From PFJX01 sp040757575 (GTDB taxonomy: Bacteria; Pseudomonadota; Gammaproteobacteria; Burkholderiales; Thiobacillaceae), in assembly GCA_040757575.1 (NCBI GenBank), contig JBFLXA010000014.1, forward strand, positions 18,725 to 82,724: DNA of 64,000 nt, in the 5' to 3' direction. Below the pieces are notes generated by a model. The model was not told the DNA's origin, did no database searches, and was given only the letters and a program-made list of their open reading frames with translations. The position numbers were made by a program, and so were the translations under genes. Shown in pieces: positions 41,236 to 50,032 of the stretch (position 1 is the stretch's first letter; the number at the start of each line of letters is the position of its first letter).

Positions 41236-42314
41236 TGCGAACTCTTTTCCGATACGCCCGCTTCGGCGAAGGTGGCCATTTCGTTGTGCAGCGCGCAGGA
41301 CATGCACAACAGCGGCACGGCGACGGCGGCGCCACTGCCTTCGCCCAGGCGCATGCCCAGATCGAGCAGCGGTCTTGCGTCGAGGGCCTCGAGCACCGTC
41401 CGATGTCCCGGTTCGGCGGAGGCATGCGAATATAACAGCCAGTCCCCGGCGCCGGGGCACAGTCGCGCGGCGGCGAGCGCCGCCACTGAACTAATGAAGC
41501 CATCGACCAGTACCGGCAGGCCTATGTGGGCGCAGGCGATATAAGCACCGGTCAAGGCGGCGATCTCGAAACCGCCGAGACGCCGCAGCGCCTCCAGTGG
41601 CGTGCCGTGGTGCGTGCTGTGACAGGCCAGCGCGCGGTGAATGACTTCGGTCTTGCGCGCTACCCCGTGAGCATCCAGGCCGGTGCCCGGGCCGGCGAGG
41701 CGTTCCGGCGGCGCATCGAGCAGGGCGCAGGCCAGGGCGGAGGCGGCGGTGGTGTTGCCGATACCCATCTCGCCGCCGATGAACAACTGCGCGCAATTCA
41801 ATCGCGCCCGTTCGGCGGCATGGCGGCCGACGCCGAGGGCACGCGCGAGTTGGTAAACGTCCATCGCGGGTTCAAGCGTAAAGTTGGCGGTGCCTGGACC
41901 GAGGCGGCAGTCCTTCACGCCGGCTAGCGAACCGGTGTCGTGTGCCGTGCCGAGGTTGATGACTTCGAGTGAGGCGCCGAGGGTGCGCGCCGCCACGCAG
42001 ATCGCCGCGCCGCCGCGCGCGAAGTTCTTCACCATCTCGGCGGTCACAGCCTGGGGAAAGGCCGATACCCCTTCGGCCGCCACGCCGTGGTCGCCCGCGA
42101 ATACCGTGATGTGCACCTTATCCACACACGGTTGCTCCGTGCCTTGAAGGGCGGCGAGCTGAATGGCGATCGCTTCCAGCCGGCCAAGTGCGCCGGGCGG
42201 CTTGGTGAGTTGCGACTGCCGCGCTTCGGCGGCCTGGCGCGCGCCGGCATCGGGCAGCGCCGCCGGGATGGCCAGCCATTCGATGGTTGCACCTTCATTC
42301 ATACAGGCATGCAT
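41229..42314 (-). CDS. cobT: Nicotinate-nucleotide:DMB phosphoribosyltransferase CobT
   Basis: CobT activates the lower ligand by moving phosphoribose from nicotinate mononucleotide to dimethylbenzimidazole. The 361-residue product has KPPGALGRLEAIA, VFAGDHGVAAEGVSAFP and the active-site region LFIGGEMGIGNTTAASAL. The catalytic Glu is expected near the C-terminal GMRLGEGSGAAVAV. The ATG at 42314 follows an AGGAG site at the right distance; an ATG at 42302 is also possible. It overlaps cobU by 16 bases. Confidence 0.95.
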   Translation of the reverse strand: MHACMNEGATIEWLAIPAALPDAGARQAAEARQSQLTKPPGALGRLEAIAIQLAALQGTEQPCVDKVHITVFAGDHGVAAEGVSAFPQAVTAEMVKNFARGGAAICVAARTLGASLEVINLGTAHDTGSLAGVKDCRLGPGTANFTLEPAMDVYQLARALGVGRHAAERARLNCAQLFIGGEMGIGNTTAASALACALLDAPPERLAGPGTGLDAHGVARKTEVIHRALACHSTHHGTPLEALRRLGGFEIAALTGAYIACAHIGLPVLVDGFISSVAALAAARLCPGAGDWLLYSHASAEPGHRTVLEALDARPLLDLGMRLGEGSGAAVAVPLLCMSCALHNEMATFAEAGVSEKSSQC

Positions 42315-42841
42315 ACGGGTTCTCCTTTCAAGACATGGGGCAGGCCCGCCACGGTCAGGATCACGCGCTCGCAAATCTGCGCCAGATCCTGGTGTAGCCG
42401 GCCTGCTTCGTCACAGTAGCGACGGCTCAGTTCCCCCATGGGCATCACGCCCATGTTGGTTTCATTGCTGACCAGGATGAGTTGGCCGGGCAGACTCGGC
42501 AGTGTGCCGAGCAGCGCCGCGCGCTCGCGCTCCAGCGAGGACGGGTCCTCCGCCATGAGTAGATTGGTGAGCCACAGCGTCAGGCAATCGACCAGGATGC
42601 AGCTGTCCGACGCTGCATGCGAGTGCAAGGTCGCGGCAAGTGCATAGGGTTCTTCCACCACGGACCAGGCCGCCGGGCGGCGCGCGCGGTGTGCCGCGAT
42701 GCGCGCCCGCATTTCGTCGTCCCCAACCGTGGCGGTGGCGATGTAGGTGACGGGCAGGCCGCTCTCAAAGGCGAGGCGTTCGGCCAGGCGGCTCTTGCCG
42801 GAGCGCACGCCGCCGAGAATGAGTGTTCTGCATGTGCTCAT
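42299..42841 (-). CDS. cobU: Adenosylcobinamide kinase / guanylyltransferase CobU
   Basis: CobU phosphorylates adenosylcobinamide and attaches GMP, giving adenosylcobinamide-GDP. The 180-residue product has the P-loop LILGGVRSGKSRLAERLA. The guanylylated histidine of the family is expected in RIAAHRARRPAAW, and the segments DCLTLWLTNLL and VSNETNMGVMP are typical. The start overlaps the cobQ stop (ATGA). Confidence 0.95.
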   Translation of the reverse strand: MSTCRTLILGGVRSGKSRLAERLAFESGLPVTYIATATVGDDEMRARIAAHRARRPAAWSVVEEPYALAATLHSHAASDSCILVDCLTLWLTNLLMAEDPSSLERERAALLGTLPSLPGQLILVSNETNMGVMPMGELSRRYCDEAGRLHQDLAQICERVILTVAGLPHVLKGEPVCMPV

Positions 42842-44307
42842 GCCGGCACCGCCGTATGCTTGAAGATCGATCGCAGCCGGGCGGTGTCGAGGTGCGCCGC
42901 CACGGCATCGGCCAGGCGCTCGATGGACGCTTCGCGTTGCGCGTGGTAATCGATGGTTTGCGCGTCGTCCAAACCGGACCAGGCGAGCAGCGCGGTGCAG
43001 GCCGGTGGTGATTCGAACAGGCCATGCAGATAGGTGCCGAGGATCTGTCCGTCCCCGGAAAGTGCGCCATCGCTGCGATCCACTAGGTGCACGGCGGGGC
43101 ATGCAAGCGCGGGCCCCGTGGTCACACCGGCGTGGATTTCATAACCGGTGATCGGGGCATGCGCCAGCGCCAATGTGCCGCGCACGTTACGCAATTGCTT
43201 GTCGCGTTCCAGCGTCGTCTCAACATCGAGCAGCCCGAAACCGTCGCCGCTGCCGGCCTCGCCTTCGAGACCGTAAGGATCGTGTAGCGACAAGCCAAGC
43301 ATCTGAAAGCCGCCGCAGATGCCGATGACCTTGCCGCCGTAACGCAGGTGCCGGTGGATCGCCGTCTCCCAGCCGTGTTCGCGCAGCCAGGCGAGATCGG
43401 CGCGCACGCTCTTGGAGCCGGGCAGGATGATCAGGTCGGCGGTTGGAATGACTTCATCGGGACCGATAAAACGCAGATTCACCTGCGGGTGCAGGCGCAA
43501 TGGATCGAAATCCGTGTGATTGCTGATGCGCGGCAGGACCGGAACCACGACTTGCAACGCCTTGCCGTGCTTCTCGGCCTGGTGGGTTATGACGGCATCC
43601 TCGGCTTCGAGATGCAGACCGCGCAGATACGGCAGCACGCCCAGCACCGGCTTGCCGGTGTGCTGCTCCAGCCAGTCGAGGCCCGGTTGCAGCAGGGCGA
43701 TATCCCCGCGAAAGCGGTTGATGACGAAGCCGGCGACGCGTTGCCGCTCGGTTTCGCTCAGGAGTTCGAGCGTGCCGATGAGGTGCGCGAAGGCCCCGCC
43801 ACGGTCGATGTCGGCGACGAGGATCACCGGGCAGTCCACGGCCTCGGCGAAGCCCATGTTGGCGATGTCGTTGTGGCGCAGATTGATCTCAGCCGGCGAA
43901 CCGGCGCCTTCGACAATGACCGCATCGTAGCGCGCGGCGAGTCGCTGGTAGGATTCCAGCACCGCCGCCCGGGCGACGCGCTTGTAGTCGTGATAATCGC
44001 GCGCGTTCATGTTGGCGACCGCGCGGCCATGGATAATGACTTGTGCGCCAGTGTCGGTATTGGGCTTGAGCAACACCGGGTTCATGTCGGTGTGCGGTTC
44101 CAGACCGCAGGCCTGCGCCTGTACCGCCTGGGCGCGGCCGATCTCGCCACCGTCAATGGTCACCGCGCTGTTCAACGCCATGTTCTGCGGCTTGAAGGGC
44201 GCGACGCGCACACCCTGGCGCGCCAGCCAGCGGCACAGGGCCGTGACCAGCAGACTCTTTCCGGCGTCCGAGGTGGTGCCCTGCACCATCAGCGTGGGCG
44301 TACTCAT
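42838..44307 (-). CDS. cobQ: Adenosylcobyric acid synthase CobQ (CbiP)
   Basis: CobQ amidates the b, d, e and g carboxylates of adenosylcobyrinate diamide, using glutamine and ATP. The 489-residue product has an ATP-binding N-terminus LMVQGTTSDAGKSLLVTAL, FKPQNMALNSAVT, and a triad-type glutaminase C-terminus with the nucleophile cysteine in GKVIGICGGFQMLG and the histidine in YLHGLFESP. The start at 44307 overlaps the stop of the decarboxylase gene by 4 bases. The length is normal. Confidence 0.95.
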   Translation of the reverse strand: MSTPTLMVQGTTSDAGKSLLVTALCRWLARQGVRVAPFKPQNMALNSAVTIDGGEIGRAQAVQAQACGLEPHTDMNPVLLKPNTDTGAQVIIHGRAVANMNARDYHDYKRVARAAVLESYQRLAARYDAVIVEGAGSPAEINLRHNDIANMGFAEAVDCPVILVADIDRGGAFAHLIGTLELLSETERQRVAGFVINRFRGDIALLQPGLDWLEQHTGKPVLGVLPYLRGLHLEAEDAVITHQAEKHGKALQVVVPVLPRISNHTDFDPLRLHPQVNLRFIGPDEVIPTADLIILPGSKSVRADLAWLREHGWETAIHRHLRYGGKVIGICGGFQMLGLSLHDPYGLEGEAGSGDGFGLLDVETTLERDKQLRNVRGTLALAHAPITGYEIHAGVTTGPALACPAVHLVDRSDGALSGDGQILGTYLHGLFESPPACTALLAWSGLDDAQTIDYHAQREASIERLADAVAAHLDTARLRSIFKHTAVPA

Positions 44308-45371
44308 AAAACGGCCTCGGCGGGATGCTGCACAGTCAGGCCGGATAGCGCCGCATCCAGGCGCGCCCACGCGATTTCATCACCCGGCAGGCCGAAGCGC
44401 AGGCTGGAGGATTCGATAAACAGGCGAGTGAGGATGCCCTGGCGCGCCAATGCCTCATGCAGCTGTTGTGCGTCCGGCGTGCGCAGCCATTGGAACAAGG
44501 CGCAACCGCCATCGGGATTGTGCCCATGTCGTGCGAGCAGGGCCTGCAGTCGTGTGCCGTCAGTGCCAAGGCGTTGCCGCGCAGCGTCCTGCCAGGCGCG
44601 ATCCGTGAGCGCGGACGTTGCGACCAAGCGCGCGGGGGCGCTGACACTCCACGGACCGAGTATGCCGTGCAGTTGCGCGAGCAGTGATGCTTGCGCGCAC
44701 ACGAAGCCCACCCGCGCCCCGGCCAGGCCGAAGAACTTGCCCAGCGAACGCAACACGATCAGGCCTTCGCGCGCAGTGTGGCGGCACAGGCTGTGTTCGG
44801 GCGTGACGTCCATGAACGCCTCGTCGACCACCAGCCAGCCACCGCGCGCTGCGACCCGTGCGTGCCAATGGAGCAGTTGCTTGACGGGGAAGCGTGCGCC
44901 GGAAGGATTGTTGGGATGGATCAGCACCAGCACGTCCGCTTGTGCCACCGCCTCCTCCACACGTTCCGCGGTGGCAAGGGAGACGGCATGACCGGCGCGC
45001 CGCCAAGCGCAAGCATGTTCCGCATAACCGGGATCGAGCACGGCGACGCGCGAACGCGGGCGCAGGCGCGGCAGGGCCTGAATCGCCGCCTGCGAACCGG
45101 CGACCGGCAGCACGTACTCGGCCTCGTAATAGATTTGCGCGGCCTGTTCCAGTTCGTCATCGTCTTCCGGCAGACGCGCCCAACACGCTGCTGGAATCGC
45201 AGGCACCGGCCAGCCGTTGGGGTTGATGCCGGTGGACAGATCGAGCCATTGATCGAGCGCGATACCGTAACGCGCTGCAGCGGCGCACAGGCGGCCGCCA
45301 TGGTGTAATGGCAAGTGTAACGGCGGGTGCAGCGGTGCTGTTTGCTCAGGCAGGGATGACATAATCGACAA
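44304..45371 (-). CDS. cobD: Threonine-phosphate decarboxylase (CobD/CobC family)
   Basis: This PLP enzyme makes (R)-1-amino-2-propanol phosphate, the linker to the nucleotide loop. The 355-residue fold-type I protein has HHGGRLCAAAARYGI and LDLSTGINPNGWPVP at the start, then VLIHPNNPSGARFP. The PLP lysine lies in LRSLGKFFGLAGARVGF. It overlaps cbiB by 26 bases, which strongly supports a role with cobinamide phosphate synthase. In the Pseudomonas nomenclature the same protein is called CobC. Confidence 0.93.
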   Translation of the reverse strand: MSIMSSLPEQTAPLHPPLHLPLHHGGRLCAAAARYGIALDQWLDLSTGINPNGWPVPAIPAACWARLPEDDDELEQAAQIYYEAEYVLPVAGSQAAIQALPRLRPRSRVAVLDPGYAEHACAWRRAGHAVSLATAERVEEAVAQADVLVLIHPNNPSGARFPVKQLLHWHARVAARGGWLVVDEAFMDVTPEHSLCRHTAREGLIVLRSLGKFFGLAGARVGFVCAQASLLAQLHGILGPWSVSAPARLVATSALTDRAWQDAARQRLGTDGTRLQALLARHGHNPDGGCALFQWLRTPDAQQLHEALARQGILTRLFIESSSLRFGLPGDEIAWARLDAALSGLTVQHPAEAVL

Positions 45372-46257
45372 GACAACCTCCTGTAAACAGAATGAGCACC
45401 CAGAGCAACACGGTACGCCGGATCAATCGCAAGGCGCGTTCGATGTCACCGGTCCTTGCGCCATGTCCTTCACCCAATGGCGGCCGCGCCTGCATAGCGC
45501 CGTGGTAAACCGCCGGTCCGCCGAGCAACACGCCGAGACTGCCCGCGCCCGCCGCCATCACCGGCCCGGCATTCGGGCTTTTCCACAGCGCGCCTTGGGA
45601 CCGCCAGCAGCGCAGCGCGCGGGTGAAATGGCCGACCAGGGCATAGCTCAACGCCGTCAGCCGCGCCGGGATGAAATTCATCACATCGTCCAGGCGCGCC
45701 GCGGCCCAGCCGAAACGCGAATAGCGCGCATTGCGGTAGCCCCACATCGCATCCAGCGTGTTGGCCAGGCGGTACAACATCACGCCGGGTGCGCTCGCGA
45801 GGGCGAACCAGAAAATGGCGCCGAAGATGGCGTCGTTACCGTTTTCCAGCACCGATTCCACCGTCGCCCTGGCGACGCCCTCGGCATCCAGCGGTTCGGT
45901 GTCGCGGCTGACCATGAAGCCGACCCGCTGTCGCGCCATGGGTAAGTCATCGCGGCGCAAGGCGTCGCGCACGCGCCCGGCGTGTTCGCCGAGGCTCTTC
46001 CAGCCGATGGCAAGATAGAGCACGGTCACGTCGAATACGCTGCCCCAGGGCAGCGCGTTGAACAGCAGCGCGAGTAGAGTGAACGGCGTGAGCAGCAGCG
46101 CCACCGCGATGCAGCCGCGCGCACGCGAGTCGGCATGGAGGCGCCGTTCCAGCGCCTGCGCCAGCCGCCCGAACCCGACCAGAGGGTGGAAGCGGCGTGG
46201 TTCGCCCAGCCAGGCGTCGAGCGCGAGGGCCGCGAGAATCACGTAAGCGGTGATCAT
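45346..46257 (-). CDS. cbiB: Adenosylcobinamide-phosphate synthase CbiB
   Basis: CbiB attaches the aminopropanol (phosphate) linker to adenosylcobyric acid in the inner membrane. The 303-residue product starts with ILAALALDAWLGEPRRFHPL and has VSRDTEPLDAEGVARATVES and ENGNDAIFGAIFWF, all family marks. It has several hydrophobic helices and ends with VLLWVLILFTGGCLVDYVI. It overlaps the upstream cysG-bluB fusion gene (ATGA) and is in the usual place next to cobD. Confidence 0.94.
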   Translation of the reverse strand: MITAYVILAALALDAWLGEPRRFHPLVGFGRLAQALERRLHADSRARGCIAVALLLTPFTLLALLFNALPWGSVFDVTVLYLAIGWKSLGEHAGRVRDALRRDDLPMARQRVGFMVSRDTEPLDAEGVARATVESVLENGNDAIFGAIFWFALASAPGVMLYRLANTLDAMWGYRNARYSRFGWAAARLDDVMNFIPARLTALSYALVGHFTRALRCWRSQGALWKSPNAGPVMAAGAGSLGVLLGGPAVYHGAMQARPPLGEGHGARTGDIERALRLIRRTVLLWVLILFTGGCLVDYVIPA

Positions 46258-48335
46258 GCACGCATCTCCGTCCGTCGCGGCGTGTCGCCCCAGCCGTTCT
46301 CAAACATCATCTCGTGCAGGGGTCGTCCGTGCCGCCAATTCTCCTGCTCCAGCATGGGGCGGGAATAAAACGACTCCACCGGCCCCAGGCACAGGATGGC
46401 GACGGGCTTGGCTTGCGCAGGCATGTCCAACAACCGGGCGAGCGCGGCGGGATCGAACATCGACACCCAACCCAGGCCCAGATTCTCGGCGCGGGCGGCC
46501 AGCCACAGGTTCTGGATGGCGCAGGCCACCGAGCAAAGGGCCATCTCGTCGGGCAGGGTGCGGCGACCGAACACCGTACCGTCGTCGGGGGCAAGTGCCG
46601 CGACCAGCAATTCCGCGCATTCGCGGATGCCTTCGACCTTCAGGCGCAGAAACTCTGCGGCACGTTCGCCCAGCGCCACCGCCGTGGCATCGCGTTCCAC
46701 CGCCACCAGGGACGCGATGCGCTCGCGCAATGCCGCATCCGTTACCCGAATGAAGCGCCAGGGTTGCATGAGGCCCACCGAGGGCGCCTGATGCGCGGCG
46801 GCGAGCAGTCGCTTGAGGGTTTGATCGTCGAGCGACGTTCCGGGCGAGAAGTGCCGCATGTCGCGGCGCGCGGCGATGATGCGGTAAAGGCTGTCCCTGT
46901 CGGCTGTGGAAAAACGCGCCGTCACCGGGGAATCCGGATCATTACTCGCAGACGATACTTGGTAACGGGGGCTCAGCTTCACCGTTTCACTCACGATCAC
47001 CAGTCCGGGTACGGCGTGATCGATTTCAGATTGCAGCAGCGTGCCGAGGGTTGCGAAAAGGACGCGTTGATCCGGCAATGTGCCGTTCTGGATGACGGCC
47101 ACGGGGGTGGCCGGGGACATGCCGTGGTCGAGCAGGCGCGCGCGGATCTTCGCCAGGTTGTAGACGCCCATATAGAAGACCAGAGTCTGGCCGGGCTGGG
47201 CCAGGGCGCGCCAATCGACACGGGTCTCGCCTTCGGCGAAGTGGCCGGTGAGGAAAATGCAGGCGTGCGCCATATCTCGGTGGGTCAAAGGAATCCCCGC
47301 ATAGGCGGCGCAACCGGTGGCGGCGGTGACGCCCGGCACCACCTGAAAGGGAATGCCCGCCGCCATCAGCGCTTGGATCTCCTCGCCGCCGCGCCCGAAC
47401 ACGAAAGGGTCGCCGCCTTTCAAGCGCAGTACGCGTTTTCCGGCACGCGCATGTTCCACCAGGAGTTGGTTGATCTCTTGCTGAGTGCAGGCATGGTTGT
47501 CGCGCGCCTTGCCGACGTAGTAGCGCGCGGCGCCGGAGCGGATCAAATCGAGAATGTCCGAACCGATCAACCGGTCGTACACGACGACATCGGCTTTCTG
47601 CATCAGGCGCAAGGCGCGCAGCGTCAGCAGCTCCGGATCGCCGGGGCCGGCACCCACGAGATAGACCTCGCCCGAGGCGGGCGGCACACCCTCTCGGAGG
47701 CCATCGCGTATTAACTCTCTCGCCAAGGCATGTCGGCCGGCGAATACCTGTTCCGACACCGGGCCATCGATGATGGCATCATGAAAGCGGCGGCGTTCGT
47801 CGGTGCCGGCGAACCGAGCGCCGATCTCGTCTCGGAACTCGGCCAGCAAAGTGGCAAGCTCCCCGTACGCTCGCGGTATGAGCGCGTTTAGATGGCGATT
47901 GAGCTGGCGCATCAGTGCGGGTGAGGCGCCGCCGCTCGCGACGGCGATCTGCACGGGCGCACGATCAATCACCTTGGGCAGAATCACGGTGCTCAAACGG
48001 CCCGGTGCCGCGACGTTGACGGGAATGTCCAGTTCACGGGCGGCTTGGGCGATGGCGGTATTGATGGCTTCATCGTCCGTGGCGGCCACCACCAGTTTCT
48101 GTTTCCCTAGGTCGTCGAGATGAAACGGGCGCCGATGAATGATGATGTCGCCGCCTTCGACCAACGCGGCGATCGCCTGCCCGAACGTGGGGGCCACCAG
48201 TGTGACGCGCGCGCCGGCCGCCAGGAGCCGGCGTGTCTTGCGCGCGGCGACGGCGCCGCCGCCGACCACCAGGCAAGGCTGATCCGCGATATCGACGAAC
48301 AGGGCGAGCCAGGCGCGCTGATCAGGTTTCGACAT
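46254..48335 (-). CDS. Three-module fusion: precorrin-2 dehydrogenase-like, CobA methyltransferase, BluB
   Basis: The 693-residue protein has three parts. Residues 1-210 match the Met8/CysG-A module (LVVGGGAVAARKTRRLL for NAD, ASGGASPALMRQL). Residues 220-460 are uroporphyrinogen-III C-methyltransferase (VYLVGAGPGDPELLTLRAL, LRLKGGDPFVFGRGGEEIQ, GIPLTHRD). Residues 480-693 are BluB, the flavin enzyme that makes 5,6-dimethylbenzimidazole (RRDMRHFSPG, APSVGLMQPWRFIRV, NLGLGWVSMFDP). In the first module the conserved VVDxP segment with the catalytic aspartate reads NVAAPG, so dehydrogenase/chelatase activity may be weak. The CobA and BluB residues look intact. It overlaps both neighbours. Confidence 0.9.
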   Translation of the reverse strand: MSKPDQRAWLALFVDIADQPCLVVGGGAVAARKTRRLLAAGARVTLVAPTFGQAIAALVEGGDIIIHRRPFHLDDLGKQKLVVAATDDEAINTAIAQAARELDIPVNVAAPGRLSTVILPKVIDRAPVQIAVASGGASPALMRQLNRHLNALIPRAYGELATLLAEFRDEIGARFAGTDERRRFHDAIIDGPVSEQVFAGRHALARELIRDGLREGVPPASGEVYLVGAGPGDPELLTLRALRLMQKADVVVYDRLIGSDILDLIRSGAARYYVGKARDNHACTQQEINQLLVEHARAGKRVLRLKGGDPFVFGRGGEEIQALMAAGIPFQVVPGVTAATGCAAYAGIPLTHRDMAHACIFLTGHFAEGETRVDWRALAQPGQTLVFYMGVYNLAKIRARLLDHGMSPATPVAVIQNGTLPDQRVLFATLGTLLQSEIDHAVPGLVIVSETVKLSPRYQVSSASNDPDSPVTARFSTADRDSLYRIIAARRDMRHFSPGTSLDDQTLKRLLAAAHQAPSVGLMQPWRFIRVTDAALRERIASLVAVERDATAVALGERAAEFLRLKVEGIRECAELLVAALAPDDGTVFGRRTLPDEMALCSVACAIQNLWLAARAENLGLGWVSMFDPAALARLLDMPAQAKPVAILCLGPVESFYSRPMLEQENWRHGRPLHEMMFENGWGDTPRRTEMRA

Positions 48336-48684
48336 GTGCGGGTCCGCGGTGGTAGATCAGGTCCTCGACCGGCCGGCCGCCGACCAGGTGCTCGGCGATG
48401 ATGCGGTCCAGATTCGCTTCCGTGACGTTGTAGTACCAGATGCCGTCCGGCTGCACGCAGACGATGGGGCCGGATTTGCAGGTGGCGAAACAGTGGGTGC
48501 GGGTGCGTTTGACGCGCGCCTCGCCGCCGTCGATGCCGGCGGCCTTGAATTTCTCGCCCAGCATCTCGAACAAGTCCTGCGACTCGCCGTCCTGGGTGCA
48601 ACGCGGCCCCACGCACACCAGCAGGTGGCGTTTGTACATGCCCATCTTGGGTTTTTCCAAGGGGATCACTTCGTTGTTACTCAT
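48322..48684 (-). CDS. cbiW: (2Fe-2S) thioredoxin-like ferredoxin (CbiW-like)
   Basis: The 120-residue product has the pattern of thioredoxin-fold [2Fe-2S] ferredoxins: a first cysteine pair VCVGPRCTQDGE (CxxxxxC type) and a second HCFATCKSGPIVCV, with strands between. It ends with VGGRPVEDLIYHR, typical of the group. In cobalamin operons such proteins are called CbiW and are thought to give electrons to pathway enzymes; the partner is unproven. It overlaps cobJ and the fusion gene, so it is firmly part of the operon. Confidence 0.82.
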   Translation of the reverse strand: MSNNEVIPLEKPKMGMYKRHLLVCVGPRCTQDGESQDLFEMLGEKFKAAGIDGGEARVKRTRTHCFATCKSGPIVCVQPDGIWYYNVTEANLDRIIAEHLVGGRPVEDLIYHRGPAHVET

Positions 48685-50032
48685 TGCTTGCCGCCTCCAG
48701 TTCGTAGTCTCTCGTCAGCGTTTGCCATGCCTGTTCGAATCGCTGCTCCGCTTCCTCGCCGAAGCGCTCGTCCAGGCGCACCAGCGACAGGTTGAACACC
48801 GTCTCGCCCGCCGCATCGATGAAATACAGGCGGCGCAGGCTATCGCCGCGGCGCAGCAGCCAGGCTCGGTGGATTCGCGAGGCGTCGATATGCAAATGAA
48901 AGTGTTCGTTCTCGATGTTGAGCCAATCACCGCGTCGCTTGAATTCAACGCCGTTCAGCAGCAACTCGCTCACCGCGCCGGCCTCGCTGCGCACCACGAT
49001 ACGCACCCGTCCCCATTGGCGGGCGGCATCGAGAAGGACATTGAGGTCTGCCTGTGCCATAGCGGCTGTGTAGTCGCCCGCGCGGTCGTCGGCGCCGGCC
49101 TCGCCGATGGCCGAGAGGATCTCGCCCACGGGCGCGTCGAAGTGCCGCGCCACGTCGCGTAGCGATTCCGCGCCGTGGTCGCGCAGGTGCTGGCGCACGC
49201 AGGCCTTCCAGCCTTCCAGGCCCATGCTCAGGGAGCGCCCGGCCTTTTCGCCCGCTTTCGCCTCGCCGGTGATGCCGTCGTATTTGTTGGCGTAGCCGCG
49301 CGGTGTGATCATCAGACCTTGTTGCAGGTAGCTGCTGCTGTTGCCGATCAGCACCGTGGTCAGCATGCCGATCTTGCAGTCCTTCATTTCGTCAAGGCGC
49401 ACCCTCTGGATGTCTTGCGCTTCGCGATAGGCCGACTTGACGATGGCCACCGGCGTGTCGGGTTTGCGGTATTGCAGCAGGATGCGCTGTGCCTCGACGA
49501 TCTGCCGCGTGCGCCGCCCGCTCTTGGGGTTGTACAGGGCGACGACGAAATCGGCGCGCGCGGCGGCCTCGATGCGGCGGGCGATGGCCGGCCACGGGGT
49601 CAGCAGGTCCGACAGGGATATGGAACAGAAATCGTGGGTCAGCGGCGCGCCCACCAGCGAGGCGCAGGCGGAGAGCGCGGTGCTGCCCGGGATGACCTCG
49701 ACGCCGATATCGCCGCCCGGGGTCCAGCCCGATTGCAGCAGCACCTCGTAGGTCGGGCCGGCCATGCCGTAGACGCCGACGTCGCCGGAAGACACCAGGG
49801 CCACCGTTTTGCCTTGTTTGGCGTGCTCGTAGGCCTCGACGCAGCGGTCGATCTCCTCGGTCATGCCCTTGCGAATGACCTCCTTGCCGTCCAGCAGGTC
49901 TTGCACCAGCTCGATGTAGGTGGAATAGCCGATGACCACGTCGGACTCGGCGATGGCCTGGCGCGCGCGCAAGCTCATGTGTTCTTCGGCGCCAGGGCCG
50001 AAACCTACCAGCAGAATCTTGCCCTTGTTCAT
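48677..50032 (-). CDS. cobJ: Precorrin-3B C17-methyltransferase fused to a ChuX/HutX-like domain
   Basis: Residues 1-265 are CobJ/CbiH, which methylates C17 and drives ring contraction: LLVGFGPGAEEHMSLRA, SSGDVGVYGMAGP, VEVIPGSTALSACASLVGAP and ALYNPKSGRR. Residues 276-440 look like the haem-carrier family ChuX/HutX: LRDVARHFDAPVGEILSAI, then WGRVRIVVRSEAGAV, GDWLNIENEHFHLHID and RRLYFIDAAGETVFNLSLV. The normal CbiH is about 240-260 residues, so the second half is an added domain. It could hold a tetrapyrrole intermediate (inference). Its start overlaps the cobE-like gene. Confidence 0.9.
   Translation of the reverse strand: MNKGKILLVGFGPGAEEHMSLRARQAIAESDVVIGYSTYIELVQDLLDGKEVIRKGMTEEIDRCVEAYEHAKQGKTVALVSSGDVGVYGMAGPTYEVLLQSGWTPGGDIGVEVIPGSTALSACASLVGAPLTHDFCSISLSDLLTPWPAIARRIEAAARADFVVALYNPKSGRRTRQIVEAQRILLQYRKPDTPVAIVKSAYREAQDIQRVRLDEMKDCKIGMLTTVLIGNSSSYLQQGLMITPRGYANKYDGITGEAKAGEKAGRSLSMGLEGWKACVRQHLRDHGAESLRDVARHFDAPVGEILSAIGEAGADDRAGDYTAAMAQADLNVLLDAARQWGRVRIVVRSEAGAVSELLLNGVEFKRRGDWLNIENEHFHLHIDASRIHRAWLLRRGDSLRRLYFIDAAGETVFNLSLVRLDERFGEEAEQRFEQAWQTLTRDYELEAASNE

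Noticed and set aside
43348..44991. Open frame of about 547 codons on the plus strand across cobQ and cobD
   Set aside because: Shadow of well-identified minus-strand cobalamin genes; the long frame reflects high G+C at third positions.
48322..48684. Small ferredoxin as a candidate missing precorrin-6A reductase
   Set aside because: It has no Rossmann or CobK-like features; at most it could donate electrons to such an enzyme.
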